The notes below the pieces were generated by a model. The model saw only the letters and a program-made list of their open reading frames with translations. It was not told the origin of the DNA and did not search any database. Made by a program: the position numbers and the translations under genes. Below are positions 36,483 to 44,575 of a stretch of 64,000 bases of DNA, one piece after another. The stretch covers positions 62,001 to 126,000 of the forward strand of contig NZ_UUIS01000006.1 in the NCBI RefSeq assembly GCF_900589395.1. The letters run 5' to 3'. Source of the stretch: Pseudomonas viridiflava. Its GTDB lineage: Bacteria; Pseudomonadota; Gammaproteobacteria; Pseudomonadales; Pseudomonadaceae. Each line of letters begins with the position of its first letter. Position 1 is the stretch's first letter.

Positions 36483-37772
36483 ATGCGTGAAGAGTTGAAC
36501 AAGGGCCTGATCGACTTCCTCAAGGCCTCGCCTACCCCGTTCCATGCCACCGCCACATTGGTGCAACATCTGGAAGCCGGTGGCTTCCAGCGCCTGGATG
36601 AACGTGACACCTGGACCGTCGAGTCGGGGGGCCGCTATTACGTCACCCGCAACGACTCCTCCATCATTGCCTTTCGCATGGGCCGCCATTCGCCCCTGAT
36701 CGGCGGCATCCGCATGGTCGGCGCCCACACTGACAGCCCGTGCCTGCGCGTCAAGCCGCAGCCTGAGCTGCAACGCCAGGGCTTCTGGCAACTGGGCGTG
36801 GAAGTCTATGGCGGCGCATTGCTCGCCCCCTGGTTCGACCGTGACCTGTCGCTGGCCGGACGCGTGACCTTTCGCCGTGACGGCAAGGTCGAAAGCCAAC
36901 TGATCGACTTCAAGTTGCCCATCGCTGTCATCCCCAACCTGGCGATTCACCTCAATCGCACGGCCAATGAAGGCTGGCCGATCAATCCCCAGCTCGAACT
37001 GCCGCCGATCGTCGCGCAAGTGGCCGGCGACGAGCGTCCGGATTTCCGCGCCCTGCTCACCGAGCAACTGGCCCGCGAGCATGACCTGATCGCCGACGTG
37101 GTGCTCGATTACGAGCTGAGCTTCTACGACACCCAGAGCGCTGCCGTCGTCGGCCTCAACGGCGACTTCATCGCCGGCGCCCGGCTCGACAACCTGTTGT
37201 CGTGCTATGCCGGCCTGCAGGCGCTGCTCAATGCCACAGGCGAAGAAACCTGCCTGCTGATCTGCACCGACCATGAGGAAATCGGTTCGTCTTCGGCTTG
37301 CGGCGCCAACGGCCCGATGCTGGAACAGACCCTGCAGCGCCTGCTGCCCGAGCATGAAACCTATGTGCGCAGCATCCAGCGTTCGCTGCTGATCTCGGCC
37401 GACAACGCCCACGGCGTGCACCCCAACTACGCCGACAAGCACGACAGCAATCATGGCCCCAAGCTCAATGCGGGTCCTGTGATCAAGGTCAACAGCAACC
37501 AGCGCTACGCCACCAATAGCGAAACGGCCGGATTCTTCCGCCACCTGTGCATGGCTGAAGAAGTGCCGGTGCAAAGTTTTGTGGTGCGCAGCGACATGGG
37601 TTGCGGCTCGACCATCGGCCCGATCACCGCCAGCCACCTGGGCATCCGCACCGTGGACATCGGCCTGCCGACCTTCGCCATGCACTCGATTCGCGAACTG
37701 GCCGGCAGCCAGGACCTGGGGCACCTGGTCAAGGTGCTGGGGGCGTTCTACGCCAGCGTCGAACTGCCCTGA
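36483..37772 (+). CDS. apeB: M18 family aspartyl aminopeptidase ApeB
   Basis: A 429-aa two-zinc aminopeptidase of the M18 family. Metal and catalytic residues are visible in [15 protein letters not shown] (His, Asp), [12 protein letters not shown] (Asp) and [16 protein letters not shown] (Glu-Glu); [16 protein letters not shown] and the final [11 protein letters not shown] (His) follow. It removes N-terminal acidic residues. The start has TGGAGTG just upstream. It sits between rluA and the convergent GntR gene. Confidence 0.94.
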   Translation: MREELNKGLIDFLKASPTPFHATATLVQHLEAGGFQRLDERDTWTVESGGRYYVTRNDSSIIAFRMGRHSPLIGGIRMVGAHTDSPCLRVKPQPELQRQGFWQLGVEVYGGALLAPWFDRDLSLAGRVTFRRDGKVESQLIDFKLPIAVIPNLAIHLNRTANEGWPINPQLELPPIVAQVAGDERPDFRALLTEQLAREHDLIADVVLDYELSFYDTQSAAVVGLNGDFIAGARLDNLLSCYAGLQALLNATGEETCLLICTDHEEIGSSSACGANGPMLEQTLQRLLPEHETYVRSIQRSLLISADNAHGVHPNYADKHDSNHGPKLNAGPVIKVNSNQRYATNSETAGFFRHLCMAEEVPVQSFVVRSDMGCGSTIGPITASHLGIRTVDIGLPTFAMHSIRELAGSQDLGHLVKVLGAFYASVELP

Positions 37773-37782
37773 TTGCCGCGCC

Positions 37783-38511
37783 TCACCCTGGCACCACGGC
37801 GCTGATATCAATCGCGTCGTGACGCCAGTACTCCAGGTCGCAATCGATCAGCCGACCTTCCCGGTCGTGGTTGACCCGGGCGATGCGCAGCCCCGGGGTG
37901 CCCGGCGAAACCCTCAGCGCAGCCGCCGCCTGGGCGTGCAGCGCCGTAGGCTGTATCTCGAAATCCACTTGCCCGTAGTGCAGGCCATAACGCTGGCCGT
38001 AAAGTTCGGTCAGCGACTGGCTCAGATCGCAATCGAGGATGTGCGGAAAACAGTCAGCCTTGAGGTAGTGCTCCACATACAGCACCAACCGCTGATCAAT
38101 GCGCCGTGCCCGACAGATCTGGATCACGCTGGACAGCGCCGGCAGTTGCAGGCGCTGGCAGATCATTGCCGGGGCTGGCTGCAGGCGCGCCGATAACAGT
38201 TCGGTGTGCGCCTGGCGACCCTGAACCTGCACCATGGCGTGAAAATGGCTGCGGCTGTTGAGGTCGTAGGCCAGGCGCGGTGGCGAAATGAACCAGCCGC
38301 GACGCTCTTCGCGATAGATCAGCCCCAGTGCCTCAAGCTGCACCAGTGCCTCACGCAGGGTAATGCGGGTGGTGGCGAACACTTCACTGAGCCGGCGCTC
38401 GGCCGGCAGCTTGCTGCCCGGCGGCAAGAGGCCACGCTCGACCTGCTCTTGCAGAGCGTTGCAGATAGCGGTGAAGGCTCGTGGTTCGTCGTCGCGCATT
38501 GTGTTACCCAT
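37783..38511 (-). CDS. GntR/HutC-family transcriptional regulator (UTRA domain, PhnF/PhnR-like)
   Basis: A 242-aa regulator. The N-terminal winged helix has LPPGSKLPAERRLSEVFATT followed by RITLREALVQLEALGLI. The C-terminal UTRA ligand domain (about 85-240) has ICRARRIDQRLVLYVEHYLK. The closest pattern I know is PhnF/PhnR, which senses phosphonate-type ligands. The palindrome TGGTCTAGACCA sits directly before the chosen ATG. Because that leaves no ribosome-binding site, ATG at 38499 (MRDDEPRAF) or GTG at 38550 are alternatives. It is divergent from, and probably regulates, the ABC operon. Confidence 0.87.
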   Translation of the reverse strand: MGNTMRDDEPRAFTAICNALQEQVERGLLPPGSKLPAERRLSEVFATTRITLREALVQLEALGLIYREERRGWFISPPRLAYDLNSRSHFHAMVQVQGRQAHTELLSARLQPAPAMICQRLQLPALSSVIQICRARRIDQRLVLYVEHYLKADCFPHILDCDLSQSLTELYGQRYGLHYGQVDFEIQPTALHAQAAAALRVSPGTPGLRIARVNHDREGRLIDCDLEYWRHDAIDISAVVPG

Positions 38512-38512
38512 T

Positions 38513-38524
38513 TGGTCTAGACCA
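38513..38524. promoter_or_regulatory. GntR operator O1, palindrome TGGTCTAGACCA
   Basis: A perfect 12-bp palindrome of the GntR/HutC type overlapping the translation start region of the gntR-type gene, suggesting autoregulation. A near-copy lies at 38780-38791 before the ABC operon. Confidence 0.8.
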
Positions 38525-38779
38525 GCGCCATAAACGGGCATGATCGACACAGCCTGCAGCGCTTGTACACGTTTCCCAGCCTAGCCACCCTCCATGACTG
38601 TGCTGTGACACAGACGCTTTGACCGCCTGCCAAGATTAGCTCATACCGGGACCAATACCCTGCCAGGCAAGCCTTTTGCCTTGGTCTACGCTTGTATTGC
38701 AGCGCAACCTCGTCAGCCCCACGCGCCTTCATCGACACGAAAATGTCATGCAAGGCGCATAACTTGGCTCAGGTATTGC

Positions 38780-38791
38780 TGATCTAGACCA
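38780..38791. promoter_or_regulatory. GntR operator O2, TGATCTAGACCA
   Basis: It differs from O1 by one base and lies 51 bp upstream of the ATG of the binding-protein gene, where a repressor would block the ABC operon promoter. A weaker half-site TGGTCTACG is at 38682-38690. Confidence 0.75.
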
Positions 38792-38842
38792 CATCCGGTG
38801 CAACCAACACTTTTTTGCCGCAGCGTATTCAAGGAGCTTCGA

Positions 38843-39910
38843 ATGAAACACCTTTTGTTAGCGTCATTGCTGGGTTCGGCCATTGCCATGAGCAACCTGG
38901 CCTTCGCGGCTGAAACAGACCTCAAGACCCTGGAAGACGCTGCCCGCGCCGAGGGCGCGATCAACAGTGTCGGCATGCCGGATGACTGGGCCAACTGGAA
39001 AGGCACCTGGGCCGACCTGACCGCCAAGTACGGCCTCAAGCACATGGACACCGACATGTCCTCGGCTCAGGAAGTGGCCAAGTTCGATGCCGAAAAGGAC
39101 AACGCCAGCGCCGACATCGGTGACGTGGGCGCCGCCTTCGGTCCCATCGCCACCGCCAAGGGCGTGACCCAGCCGTACAAGCCCAGCACCTGGGAGCAGG
39201 TCCCGGAGTGGGCCAAGGACAAGGACGGCCACTGGGCGCTGGCGTACACCGGCACCATCGCCTTCATCGTCAACAAGAACCTGCTGCACGGCTCGGAAAT
39301 CCCGAAGAGCTGGGCCGATCTGAAAACCGGCAAGTACAAGGTTTCCATCGGCGACGTCAGCACCGCCGCCCAGGCCTCCAACGGCGTGCTGGCGGCGGCC
39401 ATGGCCTTCAAGGGCGACGAAACCAATATCGAGCCCGGCCTGCAATTGTTCACCGATATTGCAAAGCAGAAGCGCCTGTCGCTGGCCAACCCGACCATCC
39501 AGACCATCGAAAAAGGTGAAGTGGAAGTCGGCGTGGTCTGGGACTTCAACGGCCTGAGCTACAAGGCCAAGATGGCCAAGCCCGATGATTTCGTGGTGCT
39601 GATCCCCTCCGACGGCTCGGTGATCTCCGGCTACACCACCATCATCAACAAGTACGCCAAGCACCCCAACGCGGCCAAGCTGGCGCGCGAATACATCTTC
39701 AGCGACGCCGGGCAGATCAACCTGGCCCGTGGCAACGCCCGGCCGATCCGCGCCGAGCACGTGACCCTCCCGGACGACGTGAAGGCCAAGCTGCTGCCCA
39801 ACGAACAGTACAAGCACGTAACCCCGATCAAGAACGCCGACGCCTGGGAAAAGACCGCCAAGGCCCTGCCACAGAAATGGAACGAGCAAGTCATCATCGA
39901 GATGAACTGA
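38843..39910 (+). CDS. ABC transporter periplasmic substrate-binding protein (family 1)
   Basis: A 355-aa binding protein with signal peptide (LLLASLLGSAIAMSNLAFAA then ETDLK). It has a cluster-D type fold pattern as in iron, thiamine, polyamine or aminoethylphosphonate binders: WKGTWADLTAKYGLK, AYTGTIAFIVNKNLL, GVVWDFNGLSYKA and VISGYTTIINKYAKHP. The ligand is not identifiable; the PhnR-like regulator hints at a phosphonate or related anion. AAGGAG precedes the ATG at 38843. First gene of a four-gene transport operon. Confidence 0.88.
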   Translation: MKHLLLASLLGSAIAMSNLAFAAETDLKTLEDAARAEGAINSVGMPDDWANWKGTWADLTAKYGLKHMDTDMSSAQEVAKFDAEKDNASADIGDVGAAFGPIATAKGVTQPYKPSTWEQVPEWAKDKDGHWALAYTGTIAFIVNKNLLHGSEIPKSWADLKTGKYKVSIGDVSTAAQASNGVLAAAMAFKGDETNIEPGLQLFTDIAKQKRLSLANPTIQTIEKGEVEVGVVWDFNGLSYKAKMAKPDDFVVLIPSDGSVISGYTTIINKYAKHPNAAKLAREYIFSDAGQINLARGNARPIRAEHVTLPDDVKAKLLPNEQYKHVTPIKNADAWEKTAKALPQKWNEQVIIEMN

Positions 39911-40006
39911 TCCCGGTGTTGTAAACGGATTGCCCGTTTGCAGGGACGCGCCTGGCCCAGGCCAGGCGCGTCCCTGCCATCCATCCACTGCCTGCGAGCC
40001 ATTCAT

Positions 40007-40849
40007 GTGAAACCTCTTTCCCGCGGTCAATGGCTGGCCCTGTTGTGCCTGCTGCCCTTTGCAGGGTTTTTCATCGTCTTCCAGATCGCACCGCTGGCCT
40101 GGGTCGCGATCCACAGCCTGCAGTCGGACAACGGCTGGGGCCTGGACAACTTTGCCAAGGCGTTCAACTCGCGCTTCTACCGCCAGGCCATGCAGTTCAG
40201 CCTGGAGATAAGCTTCTGGTCAAGCCTGTTCGGCATCGTGATCGCCACCCTGGGCGCCTGGTCGCTGCACCAGGTCGATTCACGGCTGCGAGACTTCGTC
40301 AGCGCGTTCGCCAACATGACCAGCAACTTTTCCGGGGTGCCGCTGGCGTTTGCCTTCATCATCCTGCTGGGTTTCAACGGCGCACTGACCCTGATCCTCA
40401 AGCAGGCCGGGATCATCGATGACTTCAACCTGTACTCCAAGACCGGCCTGATCCTGGTCTATACCTATTTCCAGATTCCGCTCGGCGTCTTGCTGCTGTA
40501 CCCGGCCTTCGACGCCCTGCGCGATGACTGGGCCGAATCCGCAGCGCTGCTGGGCGCCAGTCCCTGGCAGTTCTGGCGGCATATCGGCCTGCCGGTGCTG
40601 ACCCCGGCGCTGCTGGGCACCTTCGTCATCCTGCTGGCCAACGCGCTGGGGGCCTATGCCACGGTGTACGCGCTGACCACCGGCAATTTCAACGTCCTGC
40701 CGATCCGCATCGCGGCGATGGTGGCCGGCGATATCACCCTGGACCCGAACATGGCCAGTGCCCTGGCGATGATTCTGGTCGGGCTCATGACCCTGGTGAC
40801 CGTGGTGCATCAGTGGCTGCTCAAGAGGAGCTACCATGTCGCGCGCTGA
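40007..40849 (+). CDS. ABC transporter permease (first of two)
   Basis: A 280-aa permease with six hydrophobic segments, starting GTG (VKPLSRGQWLALLCLLPFA). The EAA loop is ESAALLGASPWQFWRHIGLPVL. The start is set by the first hydrophobic helix; upstream in-frame codons are not conserved-looking. It overlaps the next permease by 14 bp. With the partner it forms the membrane channel for the importer. Confidence 0.88.
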   Translation: MKPLSRGQWLALLCLLPFAGFFIVFQIAPLAWVAIHSLQSDNGWGLDNFAKAFNSRFYRQAMQFSLEISFWSSLFGIVIATLGAWSLHQVDSRLRDFVSAFANMTSNFSGVPLAFAFIILLGFNGALTLILKQAGIIDDFNLYSKTGLILVYTYFQIPLGVLLLYPAFDALRDDWAESAALLGASPWQFWRHIGLPVLTPALLGTFVILLANALGAYATVYALTTGNFNVLPIRIAAMVAGDITLDPNMASALAMILVGLMTLVTVVHQWLLKRSYHVAR

Positions 40850-41633
40850 ACGCCGTTCTGCCCCGCTCTACCATCGGCTGGTGGTCTGGCTGCTGTTTGC
40901 CATCCTGCTGCTGCCGCTGGTGGGCACGCTGCTGTATTCACTCTCGACCAGTTGGTCGGCCACCGTACTGCCCAGCGGGCTGACCTTCAAGTGGTACCTG
41001 GCGCTATGGAGCGATGCGCGTTTTCTCAGCGCCTTCGGCCAGTCACTGCTGGTGTGCGTGGGCGCCCTGCTGCTGGCGGTGGTGCTGATCCTGCCTTTGC
41101 TGTTCGTGGTGCATTACCACTTCCCGCGTCTGGACGGGCTGATGAACATTCTCATCCTGCTGCCCTTCGCGGTGCCACCGGTGGTGTCTTCGGTGGGCCT
41201 GATGCAGCTCTATGGCTCCGGGCCCATGGCCATGGTCGGCACGCCGTGGATCCTGATCGGCTGCTATTTCACCATCGCCCTGCCGTTCATGTACCGCGCC
41301 ATCACCAACAACCTGCAAGCCATCAATCTGGTCGACCTGATGGATGCCGCCCGCCTGCTGGGCGCCAGTACCTGGCAAGCCGCATTCCTGGTGGTCCTGC
41401 CCAACCTGCGCAAGGGCCTGATGGTCGCCCTGTTGCTGTCGTTTTCGTTCCTGTTCGGTGAGTTCGTGTTCGCCAACCTGCTGGTGGGCACCCGCTACGA
41501 GACGTTGCAGGTGTACCTGAACAACATGCGCAACAGCAGCGGCCACTTCAACAGCGCGCTGGTGATCTCCTATTTTCTCTTCGTACTGGTACTGACCTGG
41601 GTCGCCAATCGACTGAACAAGGACAAAGACTGA
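40836..41633 (+). CDS. ABC transporter permease (second of two)
   Basis: A 265-aa permease with six hydrophobic segments and EAA loop MDAARLLGASTWQAAFLVVL. GGAG five bases before the ATG is inside the first permease gene. It ends one base before the ATPase gene, so the cluster is translationally linked. Confidence 0.9.
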   Translation: MSRAERRSAPLYHRLVVWLLFAILLLPLVGTLLYSLSTSWSATVLPSGLTFKWYLALWSDARFLSAFGQSLLVCVGALLLAVVLILPLLFVVHYHFPRLDGLMNILILLPFAVPPVVSSVGLMQLYGSGPMAMVGTPWILIGCYFTIALPFMYRAITNNLQAINLVDLMDAARLLGASTWQAAFLVVLPNLRKGLMVALLLSFSFLFGEFVFANLLVGTRYETLQVYLNNMRNSSGHFNSALVISYFLFVLVLTWVANRLNKDKD

Positions 41634-41634
41634 G

Positions 41635-42624
41635 ATGAGCTTTATCAGTATCGAAAACCTGCAGAAAACCTACAGCGGCACCCCGGTGTTCAGTGACATC
41701 CAGTGCCACATCGCCAAGGGCGAGTTCATCACCCTGCTGGGCCCGTCCGGCTGCGGCAAGTCGACCCTGTTGCGCTGCATTGCCGGCCTGACACCGGTGG
41801 ACCACGGCCGCATCCTGCTCGATGGCCAGGACCTGGTGCCCCTGAGCCCGCAGAAACGCCAGATTGGCATGGTGTTCCAGAGCTATGCACTGTTTCCCAA
41901 CATGACCGTGGCGCAAAACGTCGCCTTCGGCCTGCGCATGCAGAAGGTCAACACGGCCGACAGCCAGCAACGGGTCGACGAAATGCTCAGGCTGGTCGAA
42001 CTGCAGGACTTTTCCAGACGCTACCCGCACCAGTTGTCCGGCGGGCAATGCCAGCGCGTGGCCCTGGCACGCTCGCTGGTCACCCGGCCGCGCCTGCTGT
42101 TGCTCGATGAGCCGCTGTCGGCGCTGGATGCACGGATTCGCAAGCACCTGCGCGAACAGATCCGCGCCATCCAGCGCGAACTGAACCTGACCACGATTTT
42201 CGTCACCCATGACCAGGAAGAAGCATTGACGATGTCAGACCGCATCTTTCTGATGAACCAGGGCCGTATCGTCCAGAGCGGCGACGCCGAGACCCTCTAC
42301 ACCGCGCCCGTGGATGCCTTTGCGGCCGGCTTTATCGGCAACTACAACCTGCTGGAGCCCGACGTCGCCAGCCGCCTGCTGCAACGCCCGGTCGCCGGCC
42401 GCATCGCCATCCGCCCCGAGGCCATCGAATTGCATGCCCAAGGCACCCTGCACGCAAGGATCCGCAGCCACAGCCTGCTGGGCAACGTGATCCGCTATCG
42501 GGTCGAGGCCAACGGTGTGGACCTGGTGGTCGACGTACTGAACCGGTCGGCCGCTGACCTGCACCCCGACGGCAGCCCGGTCAACCTGAAGATCGAACCA
42601 TCGGCCCTCTGCCTCGTAAGCTGA
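41635..42624 (+). CDS. ABC transporter ATP-binding protein (PotA/FbpC type)
   Basis: A 329-aa ATPase with Walker A LLGPSGCGKST, signature LSGGQCQRVALARSL, Walker B LLLLDEPLSALDA and H-loop FVTHDQEEALTMSD. A C-terminal TOBE domain (about 235-329) includes GRIAIRPEAIELH. The class energises importers for iron, polyamine, thiamine or phosphonate. It is the last gene of the operon preceding the HAD phosphatase. Confidence 0.93.
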   Translation: MSFISIENLQKTYSGTPVFSDIQCHIAKGEFITLLGPSGCGKSTLLRCIAGLTPVDHGRILLDGQDLVPLSPQKRQIGMVFQSYALFPNMTVAQNVAFGLRMQKVNTADSQQRVDEMLRLVELQDFSRRYPHQLSGGQCQRVALARSLVTRPRLLLLDEPLSALDARIRKHLREQIRAIQRELNLTTIFVTHDQEEALTMSDRIFLMNQGRIVQSGDAETLYTAPVDAFAAGFIGNYNLLEPDVASRLLQRPVAGRIAIRPEAIELHAQGTLHARIRSHSLLGNVIRYRVEANGVDLVVDVLNRSAADLHPDGSPVNLKIEPSALCLVS

Positions 42625-42666
42625 AGCCTCGGCAAGGGGCAAGTTGACCGCATCGCTTTTGCTTTA

Positions 42667-42689
42667 CTTGCGGCTTGGGGCTTGCGGCT
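42667..42689 (+). repeat. Short direct repeat CTTGCGGCT x2
   Basis: Two 9-bp copies of CTTGCGGCT (42667-42675 and 42681-42689) lie between the ATPase and HAD genes. Composition resembles the AAGCTGCAAGC element at 19516-19554, suggesting a dispersed intergenic repeat family. Confidence 0.45.
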
Positions 42690-42765
42690 CGCCATTTACC
42701 CCTTGAAACGAGCGGTTGCGTGCCCTCACCATGACCGCTTCGCTCAAACGCCTTGGGAGGCATGC

Positions 42766-43419
42766 ATGCCCGTAGCAATTTTCGACCTGGACGAAACCCT
42801 GATCGACGGCGATTGCGCCACCTTGTGGTGCGAGCAGATGGGGCGGCTGGGCTGGGTCGACACCGCGTGGTTCATGCAGCGCAACGATGAACTGATGACC
42901 GCCTACAGCGCTGGCGAACTGGCCATGGAAGATTACATGGCCTTCAGCCTGGAGCCGATGGTGGGGCGCACGCCGGAAGAAATCGAGCACCTTGTCGCAC
43001 CCTGGGTCGAAGACTTCATCGAGCCGATCATTTTCAGCGATGCCTGCAAGGCCATCGCCGCGCACCGCGCCAAGGGCGACCGGATCCTGGTGATCTCCGC
43101 CTCCGGCGAGCATTTGGTGCGTCCGATTGCCGAGCGCCTGGGCATTGATGAAGTGCTGGCCATCGGCCTGGACGTTCAGCATGGTGTCTACAGCGGGGCC
43201 ACGGTGGGCGTGCTGACCTACCAGCAGGGCAAGGTCACCCGCCTGCTGGAATGGCTGGACGCCGAAGGCGAGAACCTCGAAGGCGCCAGCTTTTATTCCG
43301 ACTCACGCAACGACCTGCCGCTTTTGCTCAAGGTCGACCACCCGCAGGTGGTCAACCCTGATCCCGTATTGCTGGCACACGCCGAGCAGGCCGGCTGGCC
43401 GGTGCATCGCTGGAAGTGA
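42766..43419 (+). CDS. HAD-IB family phosphatase (phosphoserine-phosphatase-like)
   Basis: A 217-aa HAD hydrolase of subfamily IB. Motif I is AIFDLDETLIDGD (nucleophile DLDET), motif II is LVISASGEHL, and motif III/IV is YSDSRNDLPLL. Position after the ABC operon suggests dephosphorylation of an imported organophosphate or processing of its product. This would fit a PhnR-like regulator, but is inference. Start at 42766 with GGGAGG 6 bases before; an ATG at 42762 is out of frame. Confidence 0.88.
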   Translation: MPVAIFDLDETLIDGDCATLWCEQMGRLGWVDTAWFMQRNDELMTAYSAGELAMEDYMAFSLEPMVGRTPEEIEHLVAPWVEDFIEPIIFSDACKAIAAHRAKGDRILVISASGEHLVRPIAERLGIDEVLAIGLDVQHGVYSGATVGVLTYQQGKVTRLLEWLDAEGENLEGASFYSDSRNDLPLLLKVDHPQVVNPDPVLLAHAEQAGWPVHRWK

Positions 43420-43473
43420 CCGGCCCCAACAGGGTGCCTCTGGAAACGCAGCTTCTGGAGGTGCCCGACAGGT

Positions 43474-44439
43474 TCAGGCCAGGCTGGGGTCGATCACCAG
43501 CACCAGCTTGCCGTTGACCTGATTGCTCTCCAGCGTTTCATAGGCCTCGCCGGCCTGGTCCATCGGGAACGTACGGGCCAGTTGCGGGTTGAGACGGCCT
43601 TCGCTGAACAGTGGCCATACATGCTGGCCCAGGTCGCTGAGCAGGTCGGCCTTGAACTGATCGTCACGACTGCGCAGGGTCGAGCCCAGCACGTGGATAC
43701 GCTTGCCCAGCACCTGCGCCAGGTCGATCCCGGCCTGGCGCCCGCCCATCAGACCAATCAGGACCCAGCGTCCATCCTGGCCGAGCAGCTTGAGGTTGAG
43801 CGCGGCATAATCGTTGCCACCGACCGGGTCGAGCACCACATCGAAGGGGGCAAAATCCTTGAGGCTTTCAAGGTTGTCGCTGCGCACGACACCGCCCTGG
43901 GCACCCAGCCCGGTGCAATACGCCAGACGCTCGGCAGAGCCGACGCTGACCCAGACCGGGCTGCCGAAGGCCTTGCATAGCTGAATGGCGGCTGAACCAA
44001 CGCCACTTGCCCCGGCGTGCAGCAAAACCTTTTCACCGGGCTTGAGACCGGCCAGCTGGAACAGGTTCAACCAGGCCGTGGCATACACCTCCGGGATCGC
44101 GGCGGCCTGATGCAACGACAACCCCTCGGGTACCGGCAACACATGCCGGGCATCGACCACCACTTCTTCGGCCATGCCGCCGCCTGCCAGCAGGGCGCAG
44201 ACCCTGTCGCCCTTTTGCCAGGCGGTGCCGGGGCCGACCTCGGCAATCACGCCCGAGCATTCCAGGCCCAGAAATTCACTCGCCCCCGGCGGTGGCGCAT
44301 AGTGACCCGCACGCTGCAACAGGTCGGCACGGTTGAGTCCCGCCGCTGCCACCTTGATACGAACCTGGCCGACATCCAGAGCCAGGCTCTGTGTCTGGAC
44401 CCATTCCACATGTCCGTTAACGCCTTGCAATGCCTTCAC
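43474..44439 (-). CDS. NAD(P)H:quinone oxidoreductase (zinc-less MDR, PIG3/QOR type)
   Basis: A 321-aa medium-chain reductase lacking zinc ligands. It has AAGLNRADLLQRAGHYAPPP, the PIG3-type opening, and the nucleotide-binding LLHAGASGVGSAAIQLCKA. It probably reduces quinones or enals with NADPH. It starts with GTG at 44439 with GGAGG 5 bases upstream. It is divergent from prc with about 135 bp between. Confidence 0.9.
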   Translation of the reverse strand: MKALQGVNGHVEWVQTQSLALDVGQVRIKVAAAGLNRADLLQRAGHYAPPPGASEFLGLECSGVIAEVGPGTAWQKGDRVCALLAGGGMAEEVVVDARHVLPVPEGLSLHQAAAIPEVYATAWLNLFQLAGLKPGEKVLLHAGASGVGSAAIQLCKAFGSPVWVSVGSAERLAYCTGLGAQGGVVRSDNLESLKDFAPFDVVLDPVGGNDYAALNLKLLGQDGRWVLIGLMGGRQAGIDLAQVLGKRIHVLGSTLRSRDDQFKADLLSDLGQHVWPLFSEGRLNPQLARTFPMDQAGEAYETLESNQVNGKLVLVIDPSLA

Positions 44440-44575
44440 GGTGCCTCCATAGTGAGTCAGGACTGAGCCCGCGGCTGCTGCCCCGGGCTTTTGCATTATG
44501 CGACCGGGTCCATGGAACCGGCGATCTCTAAGACGGCCTAATATGCGTGATCAATTGTCTCCGCGTCGAATCAGC

